DNA from: Cryphonectria parasitica EP155
Lineage: Eukaryota > Ascomycota > Sordariomycetes > Diaporthales > Cryphonectriaceae
Reading direction: 5' to 3'
DNA: 64,000 nucleotides
Assembly (NCBI RefSeq): GCF_011745365.1
Contig: NW_024468912.1
Location: forward strand, 4,588,001-4,652,000
Each line of letters opens with the position of its first letter. Positions within the stretch are counted from its first letter, which is position 1. The notes below the pieces were generated by a model. It searched no databases, was not told the origin of the DNA, and was given only the letters and a program-made list of their open reading frames with translations. Below, one piece after another: positions 22,957 to 35,826 of the stretch. The position numbers and the translations under genes were made by a program.

Positions 22957-25885
22957 TCATCGCCTGCGCTGGGCCGTGGTCTCCGTTGCCGGGCTAGGCG
23001 GCGGCGGTCCTGTCGTCCAGTTGGCAGGCTCAGGCCCAAGGACAAAGTCCAGCGTGCCACCGCTGGCAAAGATGTCGTCCCACGTGACCCACGTCTGGTT
23101 CCAGGCCTGGCCGTTGACCTGGAGGCTCTGGACGTAGTAGCTGTCCTCGGAGCCGCCCGTGGTGGTGATCTGCAGCGTGCTCCCGGTGCCCAGGTCGATG
23201 GTCAGGTCGGTGAACCACGGGCTGCCGATCAGGAAGGTGGTCTGGCCCGTCATGGGATACAGGCCGATCATGACCCACAGGAGCCAGGTCTCCATGGCGC
23301 CGGCGTCCGAGTTGCCGGGGAGGCCGTCGGGCCCCAGGCTGTAGAAGGCCTGGGCGAAGCGGCGGGTGTACAGGACGGTGAGGTCCTGGCGGTTGATGAA
23401 GTTGAAGAGGTACGGGGTGGTGAAGGAGGGCTCGTTGCCTGGGTTGAAGATCATCTCGTCAAAGGCGCCGGATGGATAGGCGCCGGGGGTGAACATCATC
23501 TCCAGGCGGGCGAGGAAGGTGTCTTGGCCGCCTATGTAGCTCATCAGGGTGTCGATGTCGTGGTGGGCATTCCAGGAGTATTCCCAGGGAAGAGCCTCGT
23601 AGTCTGAAAGTTTTGTATGTATTTTTCGGTCAGGATTTGGTTCTTCTTTTTTCATCTTATGTTGGGAAGGGAGAATGAGAAATGGAGAGAGAGAGAGAGT
23701 ATGTGAGAGAGTTCAGGGATGAACATGAAGAGAAGATGCTCATTTCACTCACAGTAGTCGGCCCAGTAGCACCCGCCGCAGGTGAGAGGATCATTGGCAA
23801 TAAATCCGCTCGTGTCACGAGGCATGACGAAACCATAGAAGCCCAGAGACTCGACGTCCGGGTTCCAGTGGTTCCTCCAGTTGCGGCTGCGGTTCAGGTA
23901 CGTGGTGGCATTGTCCAGGCCGAGCCCGCTGGCGACCTGGTACACGGCAAAGTCATTGACCGAGTACTCGACGGCGCGGCTCACAGAACGGCCAAAAGTA
24001 GGCGTGATGTAGCCATACTCGAGCCAGTCGGGCAGGGCGCCGCGGCCCTCTGCAGTCGAGCCCGAAGGGTCGCGCGGGTCGTCGTTGTTGGGCGGGACGA
24101 CCTCGGCATCGGTCAGCATGGCGGACAGGCCATCTTCCCAGTCGATGTCGCCGCGGACGCCCTTGACGTAGGCATCGGCCAGGACGTTGTCGCAGTTGGA
24201 GCCGCCCTGGGTGGCCCCGTTCCAGAAAGAGGAGCGGGCGTCGGGCATGAAGCCTACGTGGCGCCAGATGTCGATCAGGGAGCGGATGTATTCCTCGTAG
24301 GACTCTGGGTTGATGATGTGGAAGAGGGCGGTGCCGCAGCGGAACTAGGAAAGAGTCAGTAAAAAAAATAAGATGAGGCTTCGAAGTGGATAAGTTGGAG
24401 AAAGCAACAGTGCGGGAAGAATGTTGTGTGAAAACCAAAATGAGGGAAGGGAAAAACATACAAGGTCCCAAAGTGTAAAGATGTCATCGTAGTACGGCTC
24501 AGTAGATTCCCATAGGGGGTTCTCGCCCGTCTTGTTGGTGGGAATGATGTTCATATGATAGAGAGACGTGTACAGCAGCTCCAGGTTGGTCGTGTTGGTG
24601 TCCGTCGTCGTGATCTTGGACAGGATCTGGCTGTTCCAAGCGTCCTTGGTCTGCTGCGTGAGCGTGTCGAGCGCCGTGCCCGCGGGGATCTGCGAGTTGA
24701 CGTTTGCACACGCCTGCTCCGTCGAGATGAACGACACGCCTACCCTGGACGTCACATTGGTGGTGTCGAAGGTGTACAGGACGCCGAGGCGTGAGGTCGA
24801 CGTCACTTCGTCTCCTGCAGGATACGCCACCAGTGTGTCGTTGGTGTTGCCATTGCCCAGAAATGTGGCGTATGTTGAGGGGGTTGTATCAAAGTAACCA
24901 CAGAAATAGACGGTCCATAATGGTGCAAGATTCCAGCCCTGTAATAATAGTGATGCGCAAGTCAGCATATGCTGGGATCAATTCCCCAGAGGATGAGAGC
25001 TTTTCCCCCTTCTCTTTTCTTCTTTCTGTTTCCTTTTCCCACTTACATTATTGTACGAGCCATAGCCTTGATAATAGCCATCACTCGAGTTCCCATCGAC
25101 CACCTGAATATTGCCGCCCAAATAGGACTGCTGAAGACCCAGGCCCCGGTAGCTAGACAGGACATGAGAGACATCCACAATAATATTCTTGGTCTGGTTT
25201 GTGTCGGGAAAGGTGTACTGGTAGAACCCAGCCCTCTCTGTGCCGCCCAGCTCGACAGTAATGCCAGAGCCCAGGAACGCCTCGTAGTACCCTACCTCGG
25301 CCACATCAGGCTGGGCCCTCGTGTCGTTGTGGTCTGCCAGCGGGTTCGCGATGTTGCCCAGCACGGGCATCTGCGACACCACGCCGTACTTGGGCGCGCC
25401 TCCTGTTCCGCTCTCGTGAAGCATGCTGAAGCCGGTGAAGTTGCCGTCGTCCTTTAGATCATGTTAGAGAAACATTGTTTAAACGTTTCTGCGTTTCTAC
25501 TCTCTCAGGTACTAGGTACGTTTCCCCCTCAAGACTCAAAGTCTCGTCTAAAGGAAACAATATCGTAATAGTACGCTTGGTATCAAGAACTTGACGTACA
25601 TCGTAGCCCGAATAGGAGTCTGAACCATCATACAGGTCTGGCCCCAGCTTCACCACGCCAAGGGGCCAGGTCACTCCTGGGAACGTATTGCCGCCGCCAG
25701 CCTCGCCAGTCTGTTGCTCTGGTCAGCTTTGTCTTTTTCCTGTCTGCAAAAGGGAAAGACATGTAAAGTAAGTGGTCACTCACGCTGGGAGACACGTAGG
25801 TAGTCAAGTCGGCAGCAACAGCGCCCACGCTGCCACTTCTGGCCGTCAGGGCCACGAGCAGAATGGTTTTCAGAAGGGGATTCAT
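22957..25885 (-). CDS. Secreted GH92 alpha-mannosidase
   Basis: Six exons: 25885-25784, 25710-25600, 25451-25047, 24938-24462, 24344-23753 and 23603-22957. All joins keep frame and give 777 residues. The family removes alpha-linked mannose, typically alpha-1,2, from N-glycans or fungal mannans. Residues 1-25 form a signal peptide (KTILLVALTARSGSVGAVAA). GH92 landmarks include NTFPGVTWPLGVVKLGPD near the N-terminus, FRCGTALFHIINP, the catalytic-region GNEPSFTTPYLFN, GLPGNSDAGAMETWLLW and the C-terminal VNGQAWNQTWVTW. Many Asn-X-Ser/Thr sites fit secretion. The C-terminal tail is Pro/Thr-rich and ends in three Arg. Linkage preference cannot be read from sequence. No close partner gene is seen; its neighbours face it from other pathways. 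Confidence 0.94.
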
Positions 25886-28381
25886 GGTGGAGTAAAACAG
25901 GGAAGGGGGGGGGGGGAAATATAGTAGCAATGCTATGGAGTGATAACGATCGCAAACAGAGAAGTTATCAGGAGCCCGGAAGCCCAGATTCAACAGACAC
26001 CACACACTTCAGAAAGGGACAGGTCTGCACTAAGTTCGTGATCAAGAAGCATAAGTGCTTAGGCCGATGCCTAAGAAATATAAATTTGAACAGATGGATC
26101 ACGCCTAGGATTCGCTTCCTCGGGATGGCTTACCTCCGCTTCCTACCTTTGATGTTGTGGACTATCCATGGCGTATTTATACATCATCACCCTAGCCATG
26201 ACCTCTTCGTAGAATATCCGCTTCCACAAGCGCCATAGCTGTTAAGCACGACGATCCCTCGGGCTATAGTCATGACCAGGAACATCCGAGCCAAAGGCCG
26301 CAGGGGGGGGAAAAAGGTCCCTCAACTGCAACGTCGTGGGACACGATGCTACCAATGGCAAGGGCATTGGAGGGGGACCAAATGAACCCAGGCGTTCGTG
26401 CCGGCTGCCGAAGAGGCCGCAGCATTTGGGAAGGGGGGAAAAGAAGAAGAATGCAAATCGATTTCTGCAGCTTCGCGATAGTCTCGGTGAACGTGATGGT
26501 CCGAGCATGCCACAGTGGTTTCTTAGTTGCAGGCATGGAGTCAGCTGTGTGGGATTCGTGCCCACGGTTGAGGCTACAACGTGGCCCGGTGATGGATCCT
26601 GAGTGGACGGCTAGTTAAATGCAGACCACAAGGGCGCGCGTGGATCCCACCACACAAAAACCCCCCTTTCTTTCTGCTTCTTGTACGCAGCTGAAAGGGT
26701 GGGCCGTAACCGGGCAAAACGAAGAAGAAGAAGAAAAAAGTTGGCCGTGGGCGAGATTAATTATTGAAAAAGTATACTATGGTAGATATGAGAATCGAGG
26801 ATAGTGGGATGTCGAAAAGGGCAGGTCACATGTCTGGTGCCAAGTAATATATCAGTAGTTGTTGGGGTTTGCTTAGGCCTCCTTTTGGGTGGTTGTGGTT
26901 GATGAGCATGTGCATGGTCTCTTATCCTAAAGAGGAAAGCCAGGTGACATTAGCATGCGAGCCGCAACATTGTCACACTCACGGGCGGATGCAACACAAA
27001 CTAATATGTGCTGAATTATCGTGGTGGCTCACGAGCGCACGCAAAAATAAACAATCGTTGCGTTCGGCACACACCTCGCGTAACAATCATACGAACTTGT
27101 TCAGGGTTTCTTTCCTAGGCTAGATCCCTTTTCGTAAGTATTGATTTGTGACTGTGGCTCATGCAAGCCTTTCAAAGGAGTCCTCGAGAAAAATGCCGTC
27201 AATCAGGATTTATTGCGTAATATGCTTTGGTACATGTATTACCGTCAACCCTAGAGAGTCGGATGCATGCTGCTAATTACTTAGTTTATTACTTATTTCC
27301 CGGTGAAGAAGTGTTTCTCCAAGTGCCTAGGAACAGAAAAACCCGGACAAGAAAAACCATCACTTACATTAGCGTTTCCTTGAGTGTCTATAAAGTTTGA
27401 CCGACTCAAGGATGAGAGGGAGGGGGGAGAACATCAGTAAAAGGACATGTTGGAATTCTGGTTCGATCACTTCTGTATATTAATAGTATGCTGCTCTGCA
27501 AAACCTTGGTGTAAGCTTGTCCACCCACCCAAGACAGACACTTTCCAAGAACCTGCCCACCTGTGACTAGACCCTCCCAGTGAAGTGTAACGCAGATGTC
27601 TACGCCAAAAGACCCTGATCAGGCTCGGATAACGACTGACCGACCCTAACTTCTGACGGGACATTATCGACTGCCGTCCTGGGCACGCGAGCATACTCTC
27701 CTCTCAGTAAGGCATCGGCGTAGATACGCAGAGTCCCCTTGCACTTGCACCCACGACACCTAGGAAGCTCTGCATATAAATAGATCCAAACCTTCACACC
27801 ATCATGACAAGCCCGCCCAGAGCGGAACGCGCCAGTTCCCGGACCAGATTGCCGACTGGCCTCCATAGTTCAGCTGCTGTCTGTCAACTGGATGGTTCCC
27901 GTTCGGAGCCATTCTTTTCGCAAGTGTTGAGGTTGCATTGCATGACTTCATCTGCCACGGGGCGTCAGGAACTGCAGCCTTGCAGCTGACACCAAGGACC
28001 AGGGGGTTCTAGGCCGCTCGCTTGGCAGAAGTAGCGCTTGCTAGAGCTTGCCTGAGAGGTATGATCGCGTGCAGGCAATGAAAGGAACCGAAGGTGCTAT
28101 CATCGATTCTAGGGACCCGTAATATCGGAAGAAGGAGCCGAGCAGGCGGCACGTCAGATCGATCGAGGCATGTGGCTGACCCCGGATGAACTGGGAATAG
28201 AATGTAACAATGACAACGAGTACAGTGTTAGTTGATTTTCATAATAGTAAGAATTGCTGAGTGGCTTTCAGGTTTTGGGAAGGTACTTCAGCAAAGAGAT
28301 ACGAAGATGGAGACCAGCTCGGTTAGCCCACTGTTCTCCCCAGGAAGTTGGCCTCTGCCCTTGACATGCACAAACACTCTC
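25886..28381. other. Intergenic region upstream of the GH92 gene
   Basis: The part next to 25885 is the GH92 promoter, with a G run of about 12 at roughly 25904-25915 just upstream of the start. The remaining frames are short, often open on both strands at once (about 26242-26620), and have no domain. No RNA gene or mobile element was recognised. Confidence 0.45.
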
Positions 28382-28917
28382 TCAATGCATATGGTCCCCA
28401 TTGATGCCGTTCACCCCGTTCACACCATTGACCTGCTGGTGCTGCCCCTCCCTCTCCACCGCGAAGCCCCTCAGGGTCTGCAGGTCAATCCTCTGCAGGG
28501 CGCTCTCCTCTGTTGCATCGAGATCAATCTTCGGGACCGCATTTCTCGAGATGGTACCATTCTCATACGCTCGGAATGCCTCGAGCCACCGGGCTGTGCA
28601 CAAACACCACTTGCAGCCCCCCCTCAGCCCAACAGTTCTGAGGTCATTGCCCTGGGAGGCGGAGTAGTCGAGGAACTCATCGCTGACAACGCCAGCCACA
28701 GCATGGTTGCCGAAGTCCGTGGTGCCAGTCCGACAGTAGCCATCGCGGTAGAAGCCTGTCATGGGCTGGGTCGAGAACAGCTTCAGTGGTTGGCGGAAGA
28801 CTGGGACGTGTCAGTATCGAGAGAGATGTCTCTGCCATTGGCAGATCGCAGAAAGTAGAATTGCGTAAAAGAACTTTAGAGGTTGAAGGGCTTACCGTTG
28901 AGGCTCAAAGCAGACAT
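28382..28917 (-). CDS. DUF2237 family protein
   Basis: A 146-residue protein from two exons: 28917-28896 (MSALSLN plus one base) and 28800-28382, joined across a gtaagc...cccag intron. It matches the DUF2237 pattern known from bacteria and fungi: MTGFYRDGYCRTG at the start, GNHAVAGVVSDEFLDYSASQGNDL in the middle, and the Cys/Trp block GGCKWCLCTARWLEAF. The C-terminus is a short Val-Asn-Gly repeat (NGVNGVNGINGD) not typical of the family. The biochemical role of the family is not established; the spaced cysteines could bind metal (inference only). Confidence 0.88.
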
Positions 28918-30900
28918 GGTTTGTATTGGCTAAAAGTGATGGAAGTGACAGTGTGTGGTACGAGAAGTGCGGTCTTGGTTTGAAGATGTCAGGGCTTTGT
29001 CATGGAGGGATAGGGAGAGAGTGAGGAAGTAGCACTACAGGTGACACCAGTGATGTCATAGACGAGATGTTTCGAGTCCTCTCCTTAACTACCTAGAAGC
29101 TATCTGGCCAGCCAAACCTGCCAGATTTGAAACACATAGACAGGTTCCGTTCAGGTATATGATCTTTCTCACTATGATTCAGAAGTTTTCTTTTGTTTGG
29201 AAGCAAGTAATCTGTTCCTAGATGGGCCATTTCTTGGACTAGTCTTGCGTAATAATAGCAGATGTAATTTTCCCACTCAACTTATCTCAGCCTTGCCGTC
29301 ATGTTTACTGTACACATAACGAATCTGAATAATACCACATAAAGGACTGACTTCTTGAGTAGCTCAATTACGGCAAGGTGGCGGAGACATGAGCCGCTCG
29401 AGCCACATACTTAGATAGTTACATGAAGACCTGATGTCTATTTGGCTTTCGTAACAGCAAATTTCGAGCCAGTAAAGCCCAAATACAGAATGATTGGACT
29501 CCCGAATAGCAGCAGTGGAAGCAGAAGGAAGAAGAAGGTGAGCGGGGCGGTAAGCCCAGTTGATATCGACGCTGAGTGGAAAAGACTGACGTGACAGTGA
29601 ATGTATTTATTCCGGTATTCACCCATTTCTGAATCAGTCAGGATCTATACTGCAATCCATGTGCGTCATGTCGCTGTTCAAGTGGCATTGAGATTCGACC
29701 TGAGGACATCATTCCATATCTGCGTCCCATTGCGTTGTTCTGAAATCTGGTATCAAGTGGAATTGACTAACGCAGATTTAGAGTGGGAAAAGAAATGTGA
29801 GTCATGTGCAATGGCACATGCCTATTCTGAGCCCCCTGCTAACTCTAGCCTTCTAAGATTTCTACCTTTAGAGGCAGCTCGCTCAGTGTCGCGCCGTAGA
29901 GTGCTAATACTGTAACGCTCAGTCTCCCAAAATTGCTAGTAAAGGTTTCCTGTATCGGTGTACTTATCACATCTTATTGCAGCAAAAATAAGGTGCTATG
30001 TAAGGGAGGAAACGGTAACATTCCATTCCAACAGCACGTTAATAATGCGGCCATGTTTTTTCGTGCTTTTTCGTAAAATTTTTACATATATGTGTTGAGA
30101 TATATCCGCCAGCTACTATGCTAACCAATTTTGCTAACTTCACCAGGTCCTGTAATGGTAAATCTAAAGCTGAAGAGCGATTTGAAACTTGAATGCAGAA
30201 AAAAAGGCTATGCAGCGTTGGCTCCTGCGGATCACGTTCGTCGAATAACGAAGATGGAACCCTTCAATGCACGCAGGACGTCATGGATGTGGAGCAGTCA
30301 GTGAAGCCACCAGATAGGTGTGCAAAGACGGCCAAGAAGCCGCGGACGCCACCTGGCCAGCTAGAGAAGCGATTCTTACAAAAGCCCACCCAAAGAAAGT
30401 CACGCAAGAATGTGACGAGGCTAGCGACCTGACAGCTATCCCTAGCATTGCTGACGGTTCAGGGAGAGACCCAGTCATCTATCTACATTTCAAACGCTGT
30501 GATATAGTGGATTTTCCGGAATAACTCCAGGACAGAGAAAGATTATTGAATTGGTCCTGAGTGCCGAAATCTCCATTGAGTCACATGAGCTATACAATGG
30601 CAGCGCAGGAAGATCAAGGGCTATCAAAATCCACCCTCCACTTTGACACCCTCTTGGAACTACCCACAGCCTGTTGCTAGTGCATTTGTCACGAGGTGTG
30701 AGTGCTCTCAATATCAATTGAATTATCGCCAGCACAGAGATGATGTAATGTTCACAGCCCTCTGCGGGGTAACTCTTTCAGCTGGACTTTGCTGCTGTTT
30801 GCTCACGAAGTTCATTAGAGACAACGCAGACTTTACTGACCCTCAGTCCCAAACAACATCTCAAGCATACCTGAAGTAGATCAATAATTGTCTCGTTTCT
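28918..30900. other. Intergenic, AT-richer stretch entering the accessory block
   Basis: No supported gene. The longest frames (about 29601-29915 and 30193-30432) have no domain and no convincing splice partners. Base composition becomes AT-richer from about 29.9 kb, marking entry into the accessory region. Confidence 0.4.
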
Positions 30901-31072
30901 CCGGATATTAACTACCAAGTAGGCTCTCGTTTTACTCACAATAAATGGATGGATATGCGCTACTTGTTACAGATGCTGCTTGACCTCCGGATATTAACTA
31001 CCAAGTAGGCTCTCGTTTTACTCACAATAAATGGATGGATATGCGCTACTTGTTACAGATGCTGCTTGACCT
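30901..31072. repeat. Exact 86-bp tandem duplication
   Basis: Bases 30901-30986 and 30987-31072 read as two identical 86-bp copies, each starting ccggatattaactacc and ending gctgcttgacct. Identity of the copies implies recent duplication. It ends 58 bp before the proposed start codon of the kinase-ankyrin-WW gene, so it lies in that gene's promoter or leader. Confidence 0.95.
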
Positions 31073-31130
31073 CAAGAACTGCCGCCACCTCAAGTTTGAT
31101 TTAATCATCGTCTTATGAATATCTGGTATA

Positions 31131-34100
31131 ATGCCGGTCTTCTCTTCAATATCTCGGGGAACACCAACCCCAGATCAGACTGTGGAAACGCAGCAGGCTG
31201 GGTCAAAGGACAGAGACTTTGCGGCAGCATTGTTCGAGAACGCAAACGTTTCTTCCATCTTCACCCTTGCCGTGCAGTTCGACATTCCATCATGCGACTT
31301 GCCGATGCTGCAAGGACTCCCAAATGCTTCAATGGCCGTTGAGAGGACACTGAAAACAACGTACAGCCTTGGAAGAGGTGCATCATGCAGTGTTATTTTT
31401 CATGAGACGGGCAGCGACGAAGAAGGGATCTGTCCGCCAGGTTGGCAGCCTGTTTCCTTCCGCATATTGCCTGCTTTTTTTATGTATTTATTTTTTATAT
31501 TTTTTTATTCTATGCTAACGTCGACATGAAGGGAGTCTTGTGGCTCTGAAAAAGTACCATAGCCTGCCTGAGGGGGTTCCCGAGGCTGCGGAATCAGCTA
31601 GAAAGATTCAAGGGCTACTATGGCAAGAGCTTCGAGCGTTTTGCCACCCGCTCCTGCGGAACCATGAGAACATTTGCAAACTCCTGTTTCTCGGATGGGA
31701 AAGTACACAACTGCTTCCATCTTTGGCTTTGGAGCTTGCTGTATACGGTGAGTAGCCGCATTGTCAGAGTGAAGCAACAGAAGCTCAACTGACATGCTGC
31801 TGAGCCAGGAAATCTGGATGACTGCTTACAGGATCTGCGGTCATTCAGCTCGGATCTGACCAAGGCCAATATCAGCTTCGACATTATCGCCGGTGTAGCG
31901 GCGGTGCATGGTCTCGGTCTCGTCCATGGAGACATCAAACCCGCCAACATTATCGTCAACCATCATCCTTCTCGCCGCCTTGTAGCGAAGATCTCGGACT
32001 TGAACGGTGTCGCCCCCTGAGTATCATACGATTCAAACAAATATCATATGAGGACTGCGATGTGGCAGAGCCCAGAAATCGAGCTAGATTTGCCAAATGT
32101 CAACCCCCAGCTTGCTGATGTCTACTCGCTTGCCATGGTCCTGGCTACACTTTGGACGAGGACAGGACATATTTCATACGGCGGGTGCTTTATTGACTCT
32201 GATATCGACTTCCAATTAACAGCGAGTGACCGACAACAGCTCATCAGATTACAAAAGATGATGCCGGACGACAACGAGGACAGCATGATAAATTTGGCGT
32301 TACGGTCGACTTCAACAATTAACCAGGCCCAATTCCCGGTGCAGGACATCATTCGGGCTGGTTTGTCGACATATCCCGCCTTGCGACTCTCGCTTGACAA
32401 TATAATAAAATCTCATCTTTCCTTATTTGCTCAAGCCCAAGCAAGGACCACAGGGTGCGTCTTTACGACTCCAGCTTGTCCTTACGTGATGTGCAAGCTG
32501 ATACGTGCGTATTATAGCCTCCCAGATCCTCAAATCATCCAGCTTTCTGCTGCTGATGCCCAGCCGACAGCTGTAGTGATGGTTCGTCTTAGTATCATAA
32601 AGCTTACATCCCTTCACATGAGTTATAAAACGGATCAGGACCGTGGGCTGATCAACAGCATGTGATGCAGGCATTTCACCCAAACTACCTCGCCCGTAGT
32701 CGCGATTTCAAAGAAAAGATGTTTGAAGCCGTCCTTCAATTTGGTCAAAGCATACAAAAGACTCTCGACATACCCTCCACGGCGTATGAAGATCTTCCTG
32801 TCGCCTGCAAGAGCTCTGACGAGGAAGTTTGGGCTGCCTTGAGGCATCGAAACACCGAAATCCAAGCGCAGCTCTTGCTTATAAAGTCCATGCCTGCATT
32901 TGTGAAATATGCTCTGAATATATCCATATCTAAGCTTCTTGGATCTGGCACCTCTGTGGATGAGTATGAAGCTATGCGCTGGTTATCTTTGGCTGCTCTT
33001 GGCGGCGAAGGGTTATCGATACTCTGCTTTGTGCCACTGGAAGAATCTACAAGTCCTCTAGCGAGGCTGAGTGAGCCACTGCCGAGGAAGCTGTGGTGTG
33101 TATCGGGTGCTATCGCTGGGCACTCGGCTGCCACAGAGTGTCTGAAGCAACTGGATCTAGACCTGTGTCGGGCCACCCTTAACGCTATCCGCCGGCGATA
33201 TGGTGGCTGGAGTACGCCAAGAAGAATGCGATTAGACCCTGCGTACGTGCTTGCACTGGGCTTGGCTGTGAAAACAGATGCAGCAGTGGCCACCCGCCGA
33301 GTGACAGCTCGCCATCGCGATGATGATGTTGGCGAGACTGCACTACACGTGTTTGCGGCGATGGCAGAACTGGACCTTCTTGAAAGGCTGGTTGTGGATG
33401 AGAAGGTCGATATCAATGTGACGAATGATCGCAACGAGACACCAATATTTTATGCAACCCAAGCTGGACGAGACGACATAGCGAGGTTCCTGTGTAACCA
33501 GCGGGCATCCCTTACGAAGGTCAGCGTTAACGGCCGTTCGCTGATGCATTGTCTGGTCATGATGGAAGACGGGAAGGCCGCAAGCCTTGCTCAAGTTTAC
33601 TTTGCTCATGGCGCCAGCCTCAGTGTTGTGGCTCCAATGGAAACCCCGGAAGAGCGATCTGACACGACGGCCATCGCCGCAGGCACTCCGTTGTTTTGGG
33701 CAGCACTGAAGTCCCGACCATTGCTCTTCGCCGCAATCCTGAAGTTACATTCCTGCCCTGGCTATCAAATCAGTCGCGAGGAATACTACCAGCTGCTTCA
33801 GGTTCTCAGCATCCTTAATCAGGCCAAGATGCTCAATCTGGCTATCGAGATGCAGAATGCAGTCGTTGACGTAGAACAGAGCCTATACAACGAGACGAAC
33901 ATCAAAGAGGTTCGGCTTCGATTCCAGAGACTCAACTTGGACGTTCCGCACACACTCCCACCAAGGAAAGAACAAGACTCGGCAGAGTTTGGTGTTGCAG
34001 AGTGGTCGAGACTTCTACGCGGAGCTATGGACACATCGCCTACAACGGTTTTTCATCGCCGACTGATACATGGCGCAAATTTCCGGAAAGCTAAAGAGAT

Positions 34101-35726
34101 GATTTTGAAGACTTTACTGGGAATGGGAGCCGATCCAACATCCCTAGAAGATCTGGGCGATAAGGAATCATGCGCCTTCACGTCCGCCATCTACACCGGT
34201 GACACGGTTGCATTCAATCAGTTCCTTCAGCATATGTCGTCAAGTGATCTTGATGTCCTTGGGGTGCTGCAGGACACGGATCGATATGGAGGCTATAACG
34301 CTCTGCAACGGGCGATTTACTCTGACGCCCGTGACATCTTCCTCCTACTTGTCGATGGATATCCAGCTCTGATGGACAGCATTGGAGAACACGGACGACG
34401 ACCTCTTCATTCAGCGGCCGTAAAACCATGGCCTGGGTATGCTGCCGCGCTGCTTTCTCGCGGGGCTAACCTGTACGACCGAGCTAAGGACCGCTCGACA
34501 CCTTTCATCTGGGCGGTACTGAGGAACACAAATTTAGAGGTTGCAAAGAGGCTAGCAGAGAACGCCAACATAGACAAGCTGCTCGGACCCGACGACGAAT
34601 CAGGCTTTACAGCATTTGGAAAAGTGCTCAGTGCTCTGACGGCGTGGAGAATGGACATCGGCATTAGTCGACTGAGGTTTCTTGTTGACAACTACGGCGA
34701 GCCATCCTTCTTTGCTAATGTGCCCAGGAAAGTCACGGTGTTTCGAACCTTGTTGTCAATAATGGTTCCGCCAACAGCCTTGAACGAACTTGCGCTCAGG
34801 AAGGCAATACTAAAGTACTTGCTGACTGTGTTCCCCAACAAAGTCAACTTCATTGATAGCATGGGCTTTACACCTCTCCACTGGGCGGTCTCTTATGGAG
34901 ACAGAGAGGCAGTCCAGATTTTTCTTGAGCAAGAAGGAGTGGACCCAGACCTGGAGAGCACTGGAGGAGACGATGGAGCTCAACTGAAAGGATATAAGGC
35001 ACTTGATCTTGCTGTTCAACGCCAGCGCCAGCCGACACCGCCCTGGGTCGCCCGCGGAGGTCGCAGAGAGGTTGAACTTTGGAGAGCGCGTACAAAGGAC
35101 ATAGTCCAGCTGCTCATTCAAAGCAAGAAGGGGGAGCCGGGCGCATACTCTGCATTCTGGGGCCTCCAAACCGCTGCCACGTCCGGGCAAGCTGAGAGGG
35201 TTCACATCGCAAAAGGTAAGACTCTCCTGAATGGTACGCAAGGAGTAGGTTCATGTGGCCTGAAACTAACAGAGCTCATTCAAATTAAGCTCCAGAAATG
35301 GGGATAGCGAGTGGCAGCAACCCACTTAGCCCGCTTCGAAGAATTCCGTGGGAATTAGATGAGCCCTCTCCCTTCGAACAAACGGATGGCCGGGATACAC
35401 GCACAGAAATCATCGATCAAGATGGTCTTACAAAATTTGCAGGATCCCGTGGCATATGGGCCATGGAAAGCCTTCTTGGCGCCATCAGCCCTCGGGTTCT
35501 CTCGCGAAACTTGGTCCCTGAACGTCCCATGCCTCCTCCTGATTTCACTTCTACCCTTCGCACACATTTTCTCGAAATCCGAGAACTAAGATCAATGGCT
35601 GAGTTGACGACAATCAACAAGGCTCTGCCAGCGGACTGGGAAGCTCGGCGGGCGGACCAAGGCATCGTGTACTTTCTCGACCACAAAAACCAAACCACAA
35701 CTTGGACGTCGCCGCTGCATGGCTGA
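31131..35726 (+). CDS. Kinase-ankyrin-WW multidomain protein, with one in-frame TGA
   Basis: Five exons (31131-31440, 31532-31747, 31809-32581, 32671-35215, 35290-35726) give 1426 codons. Residues ~78-370 are a protein kinase with a full motif set: GRGASCSV loop, VALKK lysine, HGDIKPANI, DLN in place of DFG, and WQSPEIE. A linker with helical repeats follows. Ankyrin repeats cover ~654-760 (GETALHVFAA, NETPIFYATQAG), ~960-1090 (GRRPLHSAAV) and ~1164-1240 (GFTPLHWAVSYG). A WW domain closes the protein (LPADWEA...WTSPLHG, ~1394-1426), which usually binds Pro-rich ligands. Codon 246 (32018-32020), between DLN and SPE, is TGA while the frame continues unchanged on both sides. So this is a nonsense allele, a readthrough site, or a splice pattern I cannot see. 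The first donor (gttggc) is weak. Domains are firm; function is inferred to be sensing or signalling, as in ankyrin-containing fungal immune-type receptors. Confidence 0.8.
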
Positions 35727-35826
35727 CGTTGGGTATCTTTGGACGCCCTAGTTGAGATTGAAAACGTCGTTTTCCTTGCTAAACATAGACTGAGAGTATC
35801 ATGACTGCCTCTGCGGCGTAGGCCTC

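Noticed and set aside
22957..24362. Long open frames on the + strand opposite the GH92 gene (22918-23607, 23682-24362)
   Set aside because: They are GC-rich antisense shadows of GH92 exons, with low-complexity Gly/Val/Arg content and no domain, while the minus strand gives an uninterrupted family match.
30193..30432. 79-codon basic frame before the kinase-ankyrin-WW gene
   Set aside because: Basic composition only; no domain and no plausible splice join to the downstream gene.
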